Positions 5,697 to 11,759 of a DNA stretch of 11,759 nucleotides are shown in pieces (the first letter of the stretch is position 1; every line of letters begins with the position of its first letter). The DNA is from Hadesarchaea archaeon (GTDB lineage Archaea > Hadarchaeota > Hadarchaeia > Hadarchaeales > Hadarchaeaceae). The DNA lies in contig JAUWYN010000027.1 of assembly GCA_030615805.1 (NCBI GenBank), positions 1 to 11,759 on the forward strand. Reading direction: 5' to 3'. Position numbers and translations under genes: made by a program. The notes under the pieces are model-generated. The model made no database searches. It saw only the letters and a program-made list of their open reading frames with translations, and had not been told where the DNA came from.

Positions 5697-8324
5697 ATGA
5701 TGCGCATCCCCAAACTAATCGACCGCGTGGACTTCGGCCTGATGTCACCCGACGAGATACGTAAAGTATCTGTGACAAAAGTCGTGACCGCCGACACATA
5801 TGATGAAGACGGCTACCCAATAGAGAGGGGAATCATGGATTCCCGCCTCGGCGTGGTTGACCCGGGCCTGAGGTGCCGAACCTGTGGCGCGCGGGCGGGC
5901 GATTGCCCAGGCCACTTCGGCCATGTCGAGCTGGCGCGCCCCGTCGTCCATGTGGGCTACATCGATACCATTTACAACTGCCTTCGCGCGATGTGCAGAA
6001 AATGTGGCAGAATATTGTTACCGGAGTCAAAAATTGAGGAATATCACAAGTGGATTGAGGAGATGAGGGAAGCTGGACAGAAATGGTGGGAGATGACAAA
6101 TGAAATCGTTAAGAGCGCGTCCACCACGGAGAAGTGCCCCCACTGTGGCGAAAAACGGGCTCCACTGAAGTTTGAAAAACCCACCGCATTTACCGAAAGT
6201 AGAAGCCGCCTCACACCCAGCGATGTACGGGAGAGGCTCGAGCGCATAACAGATGATGACGCGGTGCTCTTAGGGATAAACCCAAAAATTGCTAAGCCGG
6301 AGTGGATGATTCTAACGGCTTTGCCCGTTTCCCCCGTGACCGTTAGACCAAGCATAACCCTTGAGTCTGGAGTACGATCCGAAGACGACCTCACCCACAA
6401 GCTAGTGGACATCATACGGATCAACCAGCGCTTGAGTGAAAACATCGAAGCTGGTGCTCCCCACCTGATCGTCGAGGACCTCTGGGAGCTACTGCAGTAT
6501 CACGTCACGACCTACTTCGACAACGGGGTTTCTGGTATCCCCCCGGCACGGCACAGATCGGGCCGTGTCCTGCGCACACTCGCCCAGCGCCTGCGCGGGA
6601 AAGAGGGACGCTTTCGAGGAAACCTCTCGGGCAAGCGCGTCGACTTCTCCGCACGCACGGTCGTCTCCCCGGATCCGAACATCAGCATCAACGAGATAGG
6701 TGTGCCCGAATATATCGCGAGGATCCTAAGCATACCCGTTCGTGCAACCGAGCATAACATTGAGGAGCTCCGCAACTTCATCCGCCGGGGGCCCGACATT
6801 TACCCGGGCGCGAACTGCATGATAAGCCCTGATGGCAAGCGCTACGACTTGCGCTATGCTGACCGCGAGGAACTAGCGAAAACCGTTGAGCAGGGATTCA
6901 TCGTCGAGCGGCACCTGATGGACGGCGATGTCGTGCTCTTTAACCGCCAGCCCTCCCTCCACCGCATGTCGATAATGGCTCACGAGGTTAAGGTCCTGCC
7001 TGGACGCACGTTCAGGCTCAACCTAAGCGTCTGCCCGCCCTACAATGCCGACTTCGATGGCGACGAGATGAACGTGCACGCCCCCCAGCGCGAGGAGGCC
7101 CAGGCCGAGGCCCGCATCTTGATGAGGGTCCAGGAGCAGATCATCTCGCCACGATTCGGGGGCCCGATTATAGGGGGCATCCAGGATCACATAACGGGCG
7201 CATACCTGCTCACGCGTAAAAACACGCTGCTGACGAGAGAACAGAGCCAACAGCTCTTGGCGGCTGCGGGGATGTTTGTCGACTTGCCTAAGCCAGCGAC
7301 TAAAGAGAAAGGCGTTGAGTATTGGACCGGCAAACAGATCTTCAGCATGCTCTTTCCCAAGGGGCTGAATTTGACGTTCGAGGCCAAGATATGTGAGAAC
7401 TGCGCCCGTTGCACGAAAGAGGAGTGCGAAATAGACGCGTACGTGGTCATACAGGATGGACAGTTGCTCCACGGGGTTATGGACGCGCGGAGCTACAAGG
7501 CGCTTGACCGATGTGAGGTATTAGACAGAATCGTCAAAGATTACGGCACAACGGCTGCTCGCGAATTTTTAGATCGCGCCACAAAGCTCTCGATAGCTGC
7601 CGCCGCCATGCTCGGATTCACAACGAGCATCGACGACGAAGATATCCCTCCTGAGGCGAAGGAGCGGATAAACGAGGTGCTCGAGGATGCGCAGGGGAAG
7701 GTGAACAAGCTGATCAAGATTTATAATGCCGGAGAACTCGAACCACTGCCCGGCCGATCCCTCCGAGAGACGCTCGAGATGCGCATAATGGAAGTGCTCG
7801 CGGAGAGCAGGGACCGAACAGGGGAGATCGCCGAGAAATATTTGGGTCTTAACAATCACGCCGTTATCATGGCCAGAATCGGTGCGCGGGGCAGCATGCT
7901 CAACCTCACACAGATGGCTGCTTGCGTGGGGCAGCAGTCCGTCCGGGGCGAACGCCCGAGCCGGGGCTACAGGGGGCGCACCCTACCCCATTTCAAGTTG
8001 GGGGACCTCGGCGCGGAAGCCCGCGGATTCGTAAGTTCCAGCTACAAAGACGGCCTCACGCCACTTGAGTTCTTCTTCCACGCCATGGGTGGAAGAGAGG
8101 GCTTGGTCGACACCGCAGTTCGAACCGCGCAGAGTGGCTATATGCAACGCCGCCTGATCAACGCTCTCCAAGACCTTCGCGTCGAGTACGATGGAACGGT
8201 ACGTGACGATCGCGGTGCAGTGGTGCAGTTCGTGTACGGCGAGGACGGTGTCGACCCGGCGCACAGCGACAATGGAAAAGCCGTCAACGTTGAAAAAATA
8301 ATCGAGCGAGTTGTGGGGGGCTAG
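5697..8324 (+). CDS. rpoA1: DNA-directed RNA polymerase subunit A' (N-terminal part of the largest subunit)
   Basis: The product has about 875 residues and carries the catalytic loop N450-A-D452-F-D454-G-D456, whose three aspartates hold the active-site magnesium. The N-terminal clamp shows two zinc sites: C60-x2-C63, C70, H73; and C100-x2-C103, C147-x2-C150. A further cysteine group lies at C566, C569, C572 and C577. The bridge-helix and funnel region includes MLNLTQMAACVGQQSVRGERPSRGYRGRTLPHF and GFVSSSYKDGLTPLEFFFHAMGGREGLVDTAVRTAQSGYMQRRL. The chain ends with VVQFVYGEDGVDPAHSDNGKAV, the normal archaeal split point before A''. I set the start at ATG 5697 from the AGGTGAT motif; ATG 5700 is equally possible, and GTG 5688 is less likely because it lies inside that motif. 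Confidence 0.97.
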   Translation: MMRIPKLIDRVDFGLMSPDEIRKVSVTKVVTADTYDEDGYPIERGIMDSRLGVVDPGLRCRTCGARAGDCPGHFGHVELARPVVHVGYIDTIYNCLRAMCRKCGRILLPESKIEEYHKWIEEMREAGQKWWEMTNEIVKSASTTEKCPHCGEKRAPLKFEKPTAFTESRSRLTPSDVRERLERITDDDAVLLGINPKIAKPEWMILTALPVSPVTVRPSITLESGVRSEDDLTHKLVDIIRINQRLSENIEAGAPHLIVEDLWELLQYHVTTYFDNGVSGIPPARHRSGRVLRTLAQRLRGKEGRFRGNLSGKRVDFSARTVVSPDPNISINEIGVPEYIARILSIPVRATEHNIEELRNFIRRGPDIYPGANCMISPDGKRYDLRYADREELAKTVEQGFIVERHLMDGDVVLFNRQPSLHRMSIMAHEVKVLPGRTFRLNLSVCPPYNADFDGDEMNVHAPQREEAQAEARILMRVQEQIISPRFGGPIIGGIQDHITGAYLLTRKNTLLTREQSQQLLAAAGMFVDLPKPATKEKGVEYWTGKQIFSMLFPKGLNLTFEAKICENCARCTKEECEIDAYVVIQDGQLLHGVMDARSYKALDRCEVLDRIVKDYGTTAAREFLDRATKLSIAAAAMLGFTTSIDDEDIPPEAKERINEVLEDAQGKVNKLIKIYNAGELEPLPGRSLRETLEMRIMEVLAESRDRTGEIAEKYLGLNNHAVIMARIGARGSMLNLTQMAACVGQQSVRGERPSRGYRGRTLPHFKLGDLGAEARGFVSSSYKDGLTPLEFFFHAMGGREGLVDTAVRTAQSGYMQRRLINALQDLRVEYDGTVRDDRGAVVQFVYGEDGVDPAHSDNGKAVNVEKIIERVVGG

Positions 8325-8326
8325 TG

Positions 8327-9508
8327 ATGGTAGGCGTCTCTCCCGATACAATAAAGGCCGAAGTTCGCAAACTGGAGGAAGTGGTCCCCGAAGCGGTGGT
8401 CAAAGAGCTAGAGGGAAGCTTGCTGCATGTGGGCAGAGAGAGGGCGGTAACGCGCGAACAACTCGGCGAAATAATCGAAAGCGTCAAGCGGGCATACGTA
8501 AATGCGATGGTTGAACCCGGGGAGGCCGTTGGCACAATCGCTGCACAATCGATAGGCGAGCCCGGCACCCAGATGACGTTGCGGACCTTCCACTACGCAG
8601 GCGTAGCTGAGCTGAACGTGACGCTAGGGCTCCCAAGATTGATCGAGATTATTGATGCGAGGCGGGTCCCCTCAGCCGCCCTAATGACAATCTATCTGAA
8701 GGAGAAGTACGCTAGAAGCAAGGAGAAAGCACGTGCGTTCGCACAAAAAATCGAGATGACCACGATTGAGGATGTCGTCCTACAAACCGAGACGGACCTC
8801 ATCAACATAGTGTTCGTCCCTACCCTCGACCGTTCCCGTATGCAACGAAGGGAACTAACCCCCTCAAAGGTGGCCTCCGCGATCAAGGGGGCGCTGAAGG
8901 TGGATGCGCTGATCGATGGTAATAAACTGCGCATAAAACCTACGACCCAGAGCTTGTCCGAGTTGCGTAAGCTCGCTGCGAAGGTAAGGGCATTGCCACT
9001 CCATGGCGTTAAGGGGATCAACCGGGTGGTCGTGAAGATGGAAGGCAGTGAATATGTCGTCTATACGGAGGGTTCCAACTTCCCTGAAATCTTGACAATG
9101 CCTGAAGTAGACTGGACGAGAACTGTGACCAATAACATCCACGAGATCGAGGCAGTTCTGGGCGTGGAGGCAGCGCGCAACGCGATAATCAACGAAGCGG
9201 TAAAAACGCTTGATGAGCAGGGGCTCGATGTGGATGTAAGGCACATCATGATGGTCGCCGACATGATGACTACGTTGGGCACGATGAAACAGGTGGGTAG
9301 GCATGGGATCAGCGGTGAAAAGGCTAGTGTGCTCGCGCGGGCCTCGTTTGAGATTACGACCAAGCACCTTTTTGATGCGTGCATTCACGGCGAGAGCGAC
9401 AGACTCAACGGCATAATCGAAAACATCATCGCGGGGCAGCCAATTCCGCTGGGCACGGGTTCAGTGGAGCTAGCGATGCGGAGGGAAGGGGAAGGTGGAC
9501 GTAAATAA
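8327..9508 (+). CDS. rpoA2: DNA-directed RNA polymerase subunit A'' (C-terminal part of the largest subunit)
   Basis: The 393-residue product supplies the trigger loop, jaw and part of the cleft that in bacteria and eukaryotes belong to one beta'/Rpb1 chain. The trigger-loop region is evident as IGEPGTQMTLRTFHYAGVAE (G77-E-P79; F88-H-Y) followed by NVTLGLPRLIEIIDARR. The C-terminal block VADMMTTLGTMKQVGRHGISGEKASVLARASFE and the final AGQPIPLGTGSVEL are standard. The ATG at 8327 is preferred to the GTG at 8324, which shares a base with the rpoA1 stop. A G-run (8315-8320) may act as a weak ribosome-binding site. The 3' end overlaps rpl30e by 14 bases. Confidence 0.97.
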   Translation: MVGVSPDTIKAEVRKLEEVVPEAVVKELEGSLLHVGRERAVTREQLGEIIESVKRAYVNAMVEPGEAVGTIAAQSIGEPGTQMTLRTFHYAGVAELNVTLGLPRLIEIIDARRVPSAALMTIYLKEKYARSKEKARAFAQKIEMTTIEDVVLQTETDLINIVFVPTLDRSRMQRRELTPSKVASAIKGALKVDALIDGNKLRIKPTTQSLSELRKLAAKVRALPLHGVKGINRVVVKMEGSEYVVYTEGSNFPEILTMPEVDWTRTVTNNIHEIEAVLGVEAARNAIINEAVKTLDEQGLDVDVRHIMMVADMMTTLGTMKQVGRHGISGEKASVLARASFEITTKHLFDACIHGESDRLNGIIENIIAGQPIPLGTGSVELAMRREGEGGRK

Positions 9509-9797
9509 GGAGATACGTCAAGCGGTCAACACCGGCAAGATTATCTTGGGCACGGATAAATCCCTGAAGGCACTTAAGCTCGGACATGCCAAATTAGTAA
9601 TCGTTGCATCGAACTGCCCATCGGGAGTTTTAGCTGATATCAAGCGTTACGGTGGGTTGGCGAACATCCCAGTTCACATTTTCGGAAAAGATAGCGCGGA
9701 GCTGGGGGTTGCCTGCGGTAAACCGTTTTTGGTAAGCGTGCTCACAGTTCTAGAGCCGGGGGACTCGAATATCCTCAGCTTGAGGGAAACGAGATGA
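9495..9797 (+). CDS. rpl30e: Large-subunit ribosomal protein L30e
   Basis: The product has 100 residues. It starts MDVNKEIRQAVNTGKIILGTDKSLKALKLGHAKLVIVASNCP, the standard opening of L30e in the L7Ae/L30e RNA-binding fold, and continues through the conserved region around GKPFLVSVLTVLEPGDSNIL. The protein binds kink-turn-like rRNA in the large subunit. The start is a GTG at 9495, inside the end of rpoA2, preceded by purine-rich GGGAAGGGGAA. No later start would keep the conserved N-terminus. Its position between rpoA2 and nusA is the conserved archaeal order. Its stop overlaps the nusA start as ATGA. Confidence 0.94.
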   Translation: MDVNKEIRQAVNTGKIILGTDKSLKALKLGHAKLVIVASNCPSGVLADIKRYGGLANIPVHIFGKDSAELGVACGKPFLVSVLTVLEPGDSNILSLRETR

Positions 9798-10222
9798 GCA
9801 TCAAACTCGGCGCCGGCGAAATGCGCTATATCGTCCTATTTGAAGGCTTGACGGGAGCCAAAGTTCACGATTGTATAATCCACGAAAACGGGAATATGCT
9901 CACCTTCGTCGTGAAAGCGGGGGATATCGGCCTCGCCATAGGGAAGGGCGGGAATAAGATTTGGAGGGCAAAGCAAATGATCGGAAAAAACATCGAAGTC
10001 GTCGAGCACTCCACGGACCCGGTGGAGTTCGTAAAAAATGCCTTGATGCCAGCGAGAGTCAAGAGGGTCAACATCGTCGAACGTGAGGGCAAGAAAATCG
10101 CATTAATAGATGTCGAGAAAGAAGACCGGGGGATAGCCGTCGGACGAGGGGGCAAGAAGATCCAACGCGCAAAGAAACTCGCCCTCCGCCACCATGGGAT
10201 TCAAGGCATTTCATTTGTTTGA
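9794..10222 (+). CDS. nusA: NusA-like KH-domain transcription factor
   Basis: The 142-residue protein consists of two KH RNA-binding domains and little else, as usual for archaeal NusA, which lacks the polymerase-binding N-terminal domain and the S1 domain of bacterial NusA. The GxxG loops are G50-K-G-G53 and G117-R-G-G120, each within an IGxGGxKIxRAK-type helix. The conserved DPVEFVKNALMPARV segment joins the domains. The ATG at 9794 overlaps the rpl30e stop, with GAGGGA a few bases upstream, which implies coupled translation. In archaea the role is inferred from homology and gene order: binding nascent RNA and influencing elongation or termination. Confidence 0.95.
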   Translation: MSIKLGAGEMRYIVLFEGLTGAKVHDCIIHENGNMLTFVVKAGDIGLAIGKGGNKIWRAKQMIGKNIEVVEHSTDPVEFVKNALMPARVKRVNIVEREGKKIALIDVEKEDRGIAVGRGGKKIQRAKKLALRHHGIQGISFV

Positions 10223-10230
10223 TTTTTAAG
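10223..10230 (+). promoter_or_regulatory. TTTTTAAG, weak candidate internal promoter (or T-run) before rps12
   Basis: The 42-base gap between nusA and rps12 is the first real spacer in the operon since the tRNA. It opens with TTTTTAAG directly after the nusA stop. As a TATA element it would place a start near 10250, about 15 bases before the rps12 ATG. The T-run could instead slow or partly end transcription. Neither reading has further support. Confidence 0.25.
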
Positions 10231-10253
10231 GTTTGAAGGGGAAATACTCTTTC

Positions 10254-10258
10254 AGGTG
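10254..10258 (+). promoter_or_regulatory. Shine-Dalgarno motif AGGTG of rps12
   Basis: AGGTG lies 6 bases before the ATG at 10265 and decides the start. The GTG at 10256, which opens the longer frame, is part of the ribosome-binding motif itself, so the extra residues M-G-N it would add are probably not translated. Confidence 0.6.
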
Positions 10259-10264
10259 GGTAAC

Positions 10265-10702
10265 ATGAGTAAGGGCTCTAGAGGGGAGTTTGCGGCTCGG
10301 AAGCTGGGCTCAAGACGACAGCGGTTTAGATGGAAGAGCGCCGGGTACAAGCGGCGAGTACTCAGGCTGGACGAAAAAGCTGACCCCCTTGAAGGGTCGC
10401 CGCAAGGCAGGGGGATCGTCCTCGAAAAGGTTGGAGTCGAAGCCAAACAGCCAAACTCCGCGATTCGGAAATGCGTACGCATTCAGCTCGTCAAGAATAG
10501 TCGTCAGGTCACCGCCTTTACCCCGGGGGATGGTGCAATTGGGTTCATCGATGAGCACGACGAAGTCGTCATCGAGGGGATAGGGGGTGCGAAAGGTGGT
10601 TCGTACGGCGATATCCCCGGCGTTCGCTACAAGGTGATCAAGGTAAATGATATCTCGCTGAATGAACTCGTGAAGGGACGTAAGGAGAAGCCCACGCGGT
10701 GA
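10265..10702 (+). CDS. rps12: Small-subunit ribosomal protein S12 (uS12)
   Basis: The 145-residue product is a full-length archaeal/eukaryotic-type uS12, a decoding-centre protein of the 30S subunit. The signature loop is E-A-K61-Q-P63-N-S-A-I-R-K-C-V-R, with the KQPNS form normal for archaea and eukaryotes instead of bacterial KKPNS. Further conserved blocks are VTAFTPGDGAIGFIDEHDEV and GGAKGGSYGDIPGVRYKVIKVN, followed by the basic tail. The ATG at 10265 is chosen from the AGGTG motif 6 bases upstream. The stop codon lies inside the ribosome-binding motif of rps7, so the two are probably coupled. Confidence 0.96.
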   Translation: MSKGSRGEFAARKLGSRRQRFRWKSAGYKRRVLRLDEKADPLEGSPQGRGIVLEKVGVEAKQPNSAIRKCVRIQLVKNSRQVTAFTPGDGAIGFIDEHDEVVIEGIGGAKGGSYGDIPGVRYKVIKVNDISLNELVKGRKEKPTR

Positions 10703-10703
10703 T
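10698..10703 (+). promoter_or_regulatory. Shine-Dalgarno motif GGTGAT of rps7, overlapping the rps12 stop
   Basis: GGTGAT contains the TGA stop of rps12 (10700-10702) and ends 3 bases before the GTG start at 10707. It supports that non-ATG start and repeats the stop/Shine-Dalgarno fusion seen before rpoA1. Confidence 0.55.
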
Positions 10704-10706
10704 CTG

Positions 10707-11312
10707 GTGGCGTCCAAGTACTTCGACAAATGGTCGGTCGATGATATCGTGATAGAAGACTTAGGGATGAAGCGTTACATCCGGCTGGAGCCAGGCATGG
10801 TCCTGCACGGCGGCGGAAGACATTCCCGTAAACAATTTGGAAAAGCGGACGCGCCAATCGTCGAGCGGCTGATGAATAAAATCATGCGCTCGGGGCCGGG
10901 GGTGAGGAAGCTCAGGGGCAAGGCGATCCGCAGTGCCAAAGCCTGCGGCAAAAAATACAAAGCACATAACATCGTGCGCAAGTCATTTGAGATTGTCGAG
11001 GAACGGGCAAAGAAAAATCCGGTTCAAGTTTTGGTAGACGCTATACAGAACTCGGCTCTCCGCGAGGAGACGACCCGAATAAGCTACGGGGGGATAACCT
11101 ACTACGTCGCCGTCGATGCTGCTCCCCAGCGGAGGCTCGACACTGCGCTCAAGAACCTTGCGGCTGGCGCCTTCGCAGCTTCTTTCTCAAACAAGAAGCC
11201 GATTGAGGAGTGCCTAGCCGAGGAGCTGATCATGGCAGCGAACAACGACACGAAAAGCTTCGCCGTGGCTCGCAAGGAGGAAACCGAGCGGATAGCCAAG
11301 GGCGCACGGTAG
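10707..11312 (+). CDS. rps7: Small-subunit ribosomal protein S7 (uS7)
   Basis: The 201-residue product matches archaeal uS7, which nucleates assembly of the 30S head and contacts tRNA at the E site. It begins with the archaeal extension FDKWSVDDIVIEDLGMKRYIRL. Conserved blocks follow: FGKADAPIVERLMNKIMRSG, NPVQVLVDAIQNSALREETTRISYGG, and VAVDAAPQRRLDTALKNLA. It ends with the helix EECLAEELIMAANNDTKSFAVARKEETERIAKGAR. Translation starts at a GTG 4 bases after the rps12 stop. A 59-base spacer separates it from tuf. Confidence 0.95.
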   Translation: MASKYFDKWSVDDIVIEDLGMKRYIRLEPGMVLHGGGRHSRKQFGKADAPIVERLMNKIMRSGPGVRKLRGKAIRSAKACGKKYKAHNIVRKSFEIVEERAKKNPVQVLVDAIQNSALREETTRISYGGITYYVAVDAAPQRRLDTALKNLAAGAFAASFSNKKPIEECLAEELIMAANNDTKSFAVARKEETERIAKGAR

Positions 11313-11320
11313 CGCAAGGC

Positions 11321-11327
11321 TTTTTAT
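11321..11327 (+). promoter_or_regulatory. Candidate TATA element TTTTTAT before tuf
   Basis: TTTTTAT lies in the rps7-tuf spacer. A start 25 bases downstream would fall near 11348, about 24 bases before the tuf ATG. A separate promoter would fit the high demand for EF-1A. The match to consensus is only partial, and the T-run might instead weaken read-through from rps7. Confidence 0.35.
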
Positions 11328-11358
11328 GTCCATCATCGAATTGAAAATAGCTAAGGTA

Positions 11359-11367
11359 GGAGGAGGT
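11359..11367 (+). promoter_or_regulatory. Strong Shine-Dalgarno motif GGAGGAGGT of tuf
   Basis: GGAGGAGGT ends 4 bases before the tuf ATG at 11372. It is the strongest ribosome-binding motif in the window, as expected for a very highly expressed protein. An ATG at 11368 directly abuts it but is out of frame and too close to be used. Confidence 0.7.
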
Positions 11368-11371
11368 ATGA

Positions 11372-11759
11372 ATGGCGAAACCGCACTTGAACTTGATAAC
11401 AATCGGACACGTGGATCACGGTAAGTCCACGTTGATAGGTAGGATGTTCTACGAGAAGGGAGTGGTGAAGGAGGAGGACATAAAGAAGTTCGAGGCGATG
11501 GGAGACAAAGGCAAGACCTTCAAGTTCGCTTGGATCATGGATTCCCTCAAGGAGGAGCGCGAGCGGGGGCTGACGATCGACCTCACACACATGAAGTTCG
11601 AGACCGACAAGTACTATTTCACCGTCATCGACGCCCCAGGGCATCGGGACTTCGTCAAGAACATGATCACGGGGGCTAGCCAGGCTGATGCAGCGGTGCT
11701 CGTGGTCGCGGCGGACGATGGAATCATGCCCCAGACCCGGGAGCACGCGGCGCTCGCCT
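11372..11759 (+). CDS. tuf: Translation elongation factor EF-1A (aEF1A), N-terminal part (truncated by window edge)
   Basis: The first 129 residues are visible. EF-1A is the GTPase that brings aminoacyl-tRNA to the ribosome. The P-loop is GHVDHGKST (residues 11-19), the switch I region is KEERERGLTIDLTHMKFE, and G3 is DAPGH, followed by RDFVKNMITGASQADAAVLVVAADDGIMPQTREH. The segment after VVAA is short and EF-Tu-like, lacking the insertion that crenarchaeal and eukaryotic EF-1A carry here. The segment AW-I-MDSLKEERERG resembles methanogen proteins as I remember them. The gene closes the conserved order rps12-rps7-tuf; rps10 would be expected downstream. Confidence 0.97.
   Translation, partial: MAKPHLNLITIGHVDHGKSTLIGRMFYEKGVVKEEDIKKFEAMGDKGKTFKFAWIMDSLKEERERGLTIDLTHMKFETDKYYFTVIDAPGHRDFVKNMITGASQADAAVLVVAADDGIMPQTREHAALA

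Noticed and set aside
11368..11424. Eighteen-codon ORF overlapping the tuf start (ATGAATGG)
   Set aside because: Its ATG directly abuts the Shine-Dalgarno motif with no spacing, and it runs out of frame into the conserved EF-1A coding sequence.

Overview
The window is archaeal. Its main part is the classic archaeal RNA polymerase/ribosomal protein cluster in canonical order on the + strand: rpoH, rpoB, rpoA1, rpoA2, rpl30e, nusA, rps12, rps7 and the start of tuf (EF-1A). The largest subunit is split into A' and A'' as in all archaea. The second-largest subunit is one undivided 1102-residue chain. From memory, many methanogens, Archaeoglobus and haloarchaea have a split B, whereas Thermococci, Thermoplasmata and most non-euryarchaeal groups do not. 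The EF-1A N-terminus looks euryarchaeal, with a short EF-Tu-like segment after the G3 motif. I infer an uncultured, euryarchaeal-type lineage with unsplit rpoB, but cannot name it.

Layout. (1) Positions 1-1692 are AT-rich (one hand-counted line, 301-360, is 18/60 G+C). They hold the C-terminal part of a type III restriction (Res-like) helicase-nuclease, then a GIY-YIG nuclease whose ATG overlaps the Res stop codon as ATGA. This is probably the tail of an acquired restriction or defence operon; any methyltransferase would lie upstream of the window. (2) Positions 1693-2032 hold no gene but much structure: a C-run/G-run inverted repeat, a four-run G-rich tract, a TTAAATTTTAA palindrome, a three-part repeat that can form two mutually exclusive hairpins, and two TATA-like boxes. 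(3) Positions 2033-2107 are tRNA-Lys(TTT), only 27 nt before rpoH. (4) Positions 2135-11759 are the polymerase/translation cluster, G+C-rich (line 6601-6660 is 38/60).

How the genes work together. rpoH, rpoB, rpoA1 and rpoA2 encode the clamp, catalytic centre and jaw of RNA polymerase. NusA is an RNA-binding factor associated with transcription. L30e, S12 and S7 are ribosomal proteins, and EF-1A delivers aminoacyl-tRNA. Junctions are tight: a 1-nt gap, a 14-nt overlap, an ATGA overlap, and stop codons fused to Shine-Dalgarno motifs of the GGTGAT type. These imply one translationally coupled operon. No promoter is visible between the tRNA and rpoH, so the tRNA is probably the first gene of the RNA polymerase transcript. 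Possible internal promoters precede rps12 and tuf.

The most interesting points are the tRNA-led RNA polymerase operon, the switch-like repeat upstream of it, and the coupled Res/GIY-YIG pair.
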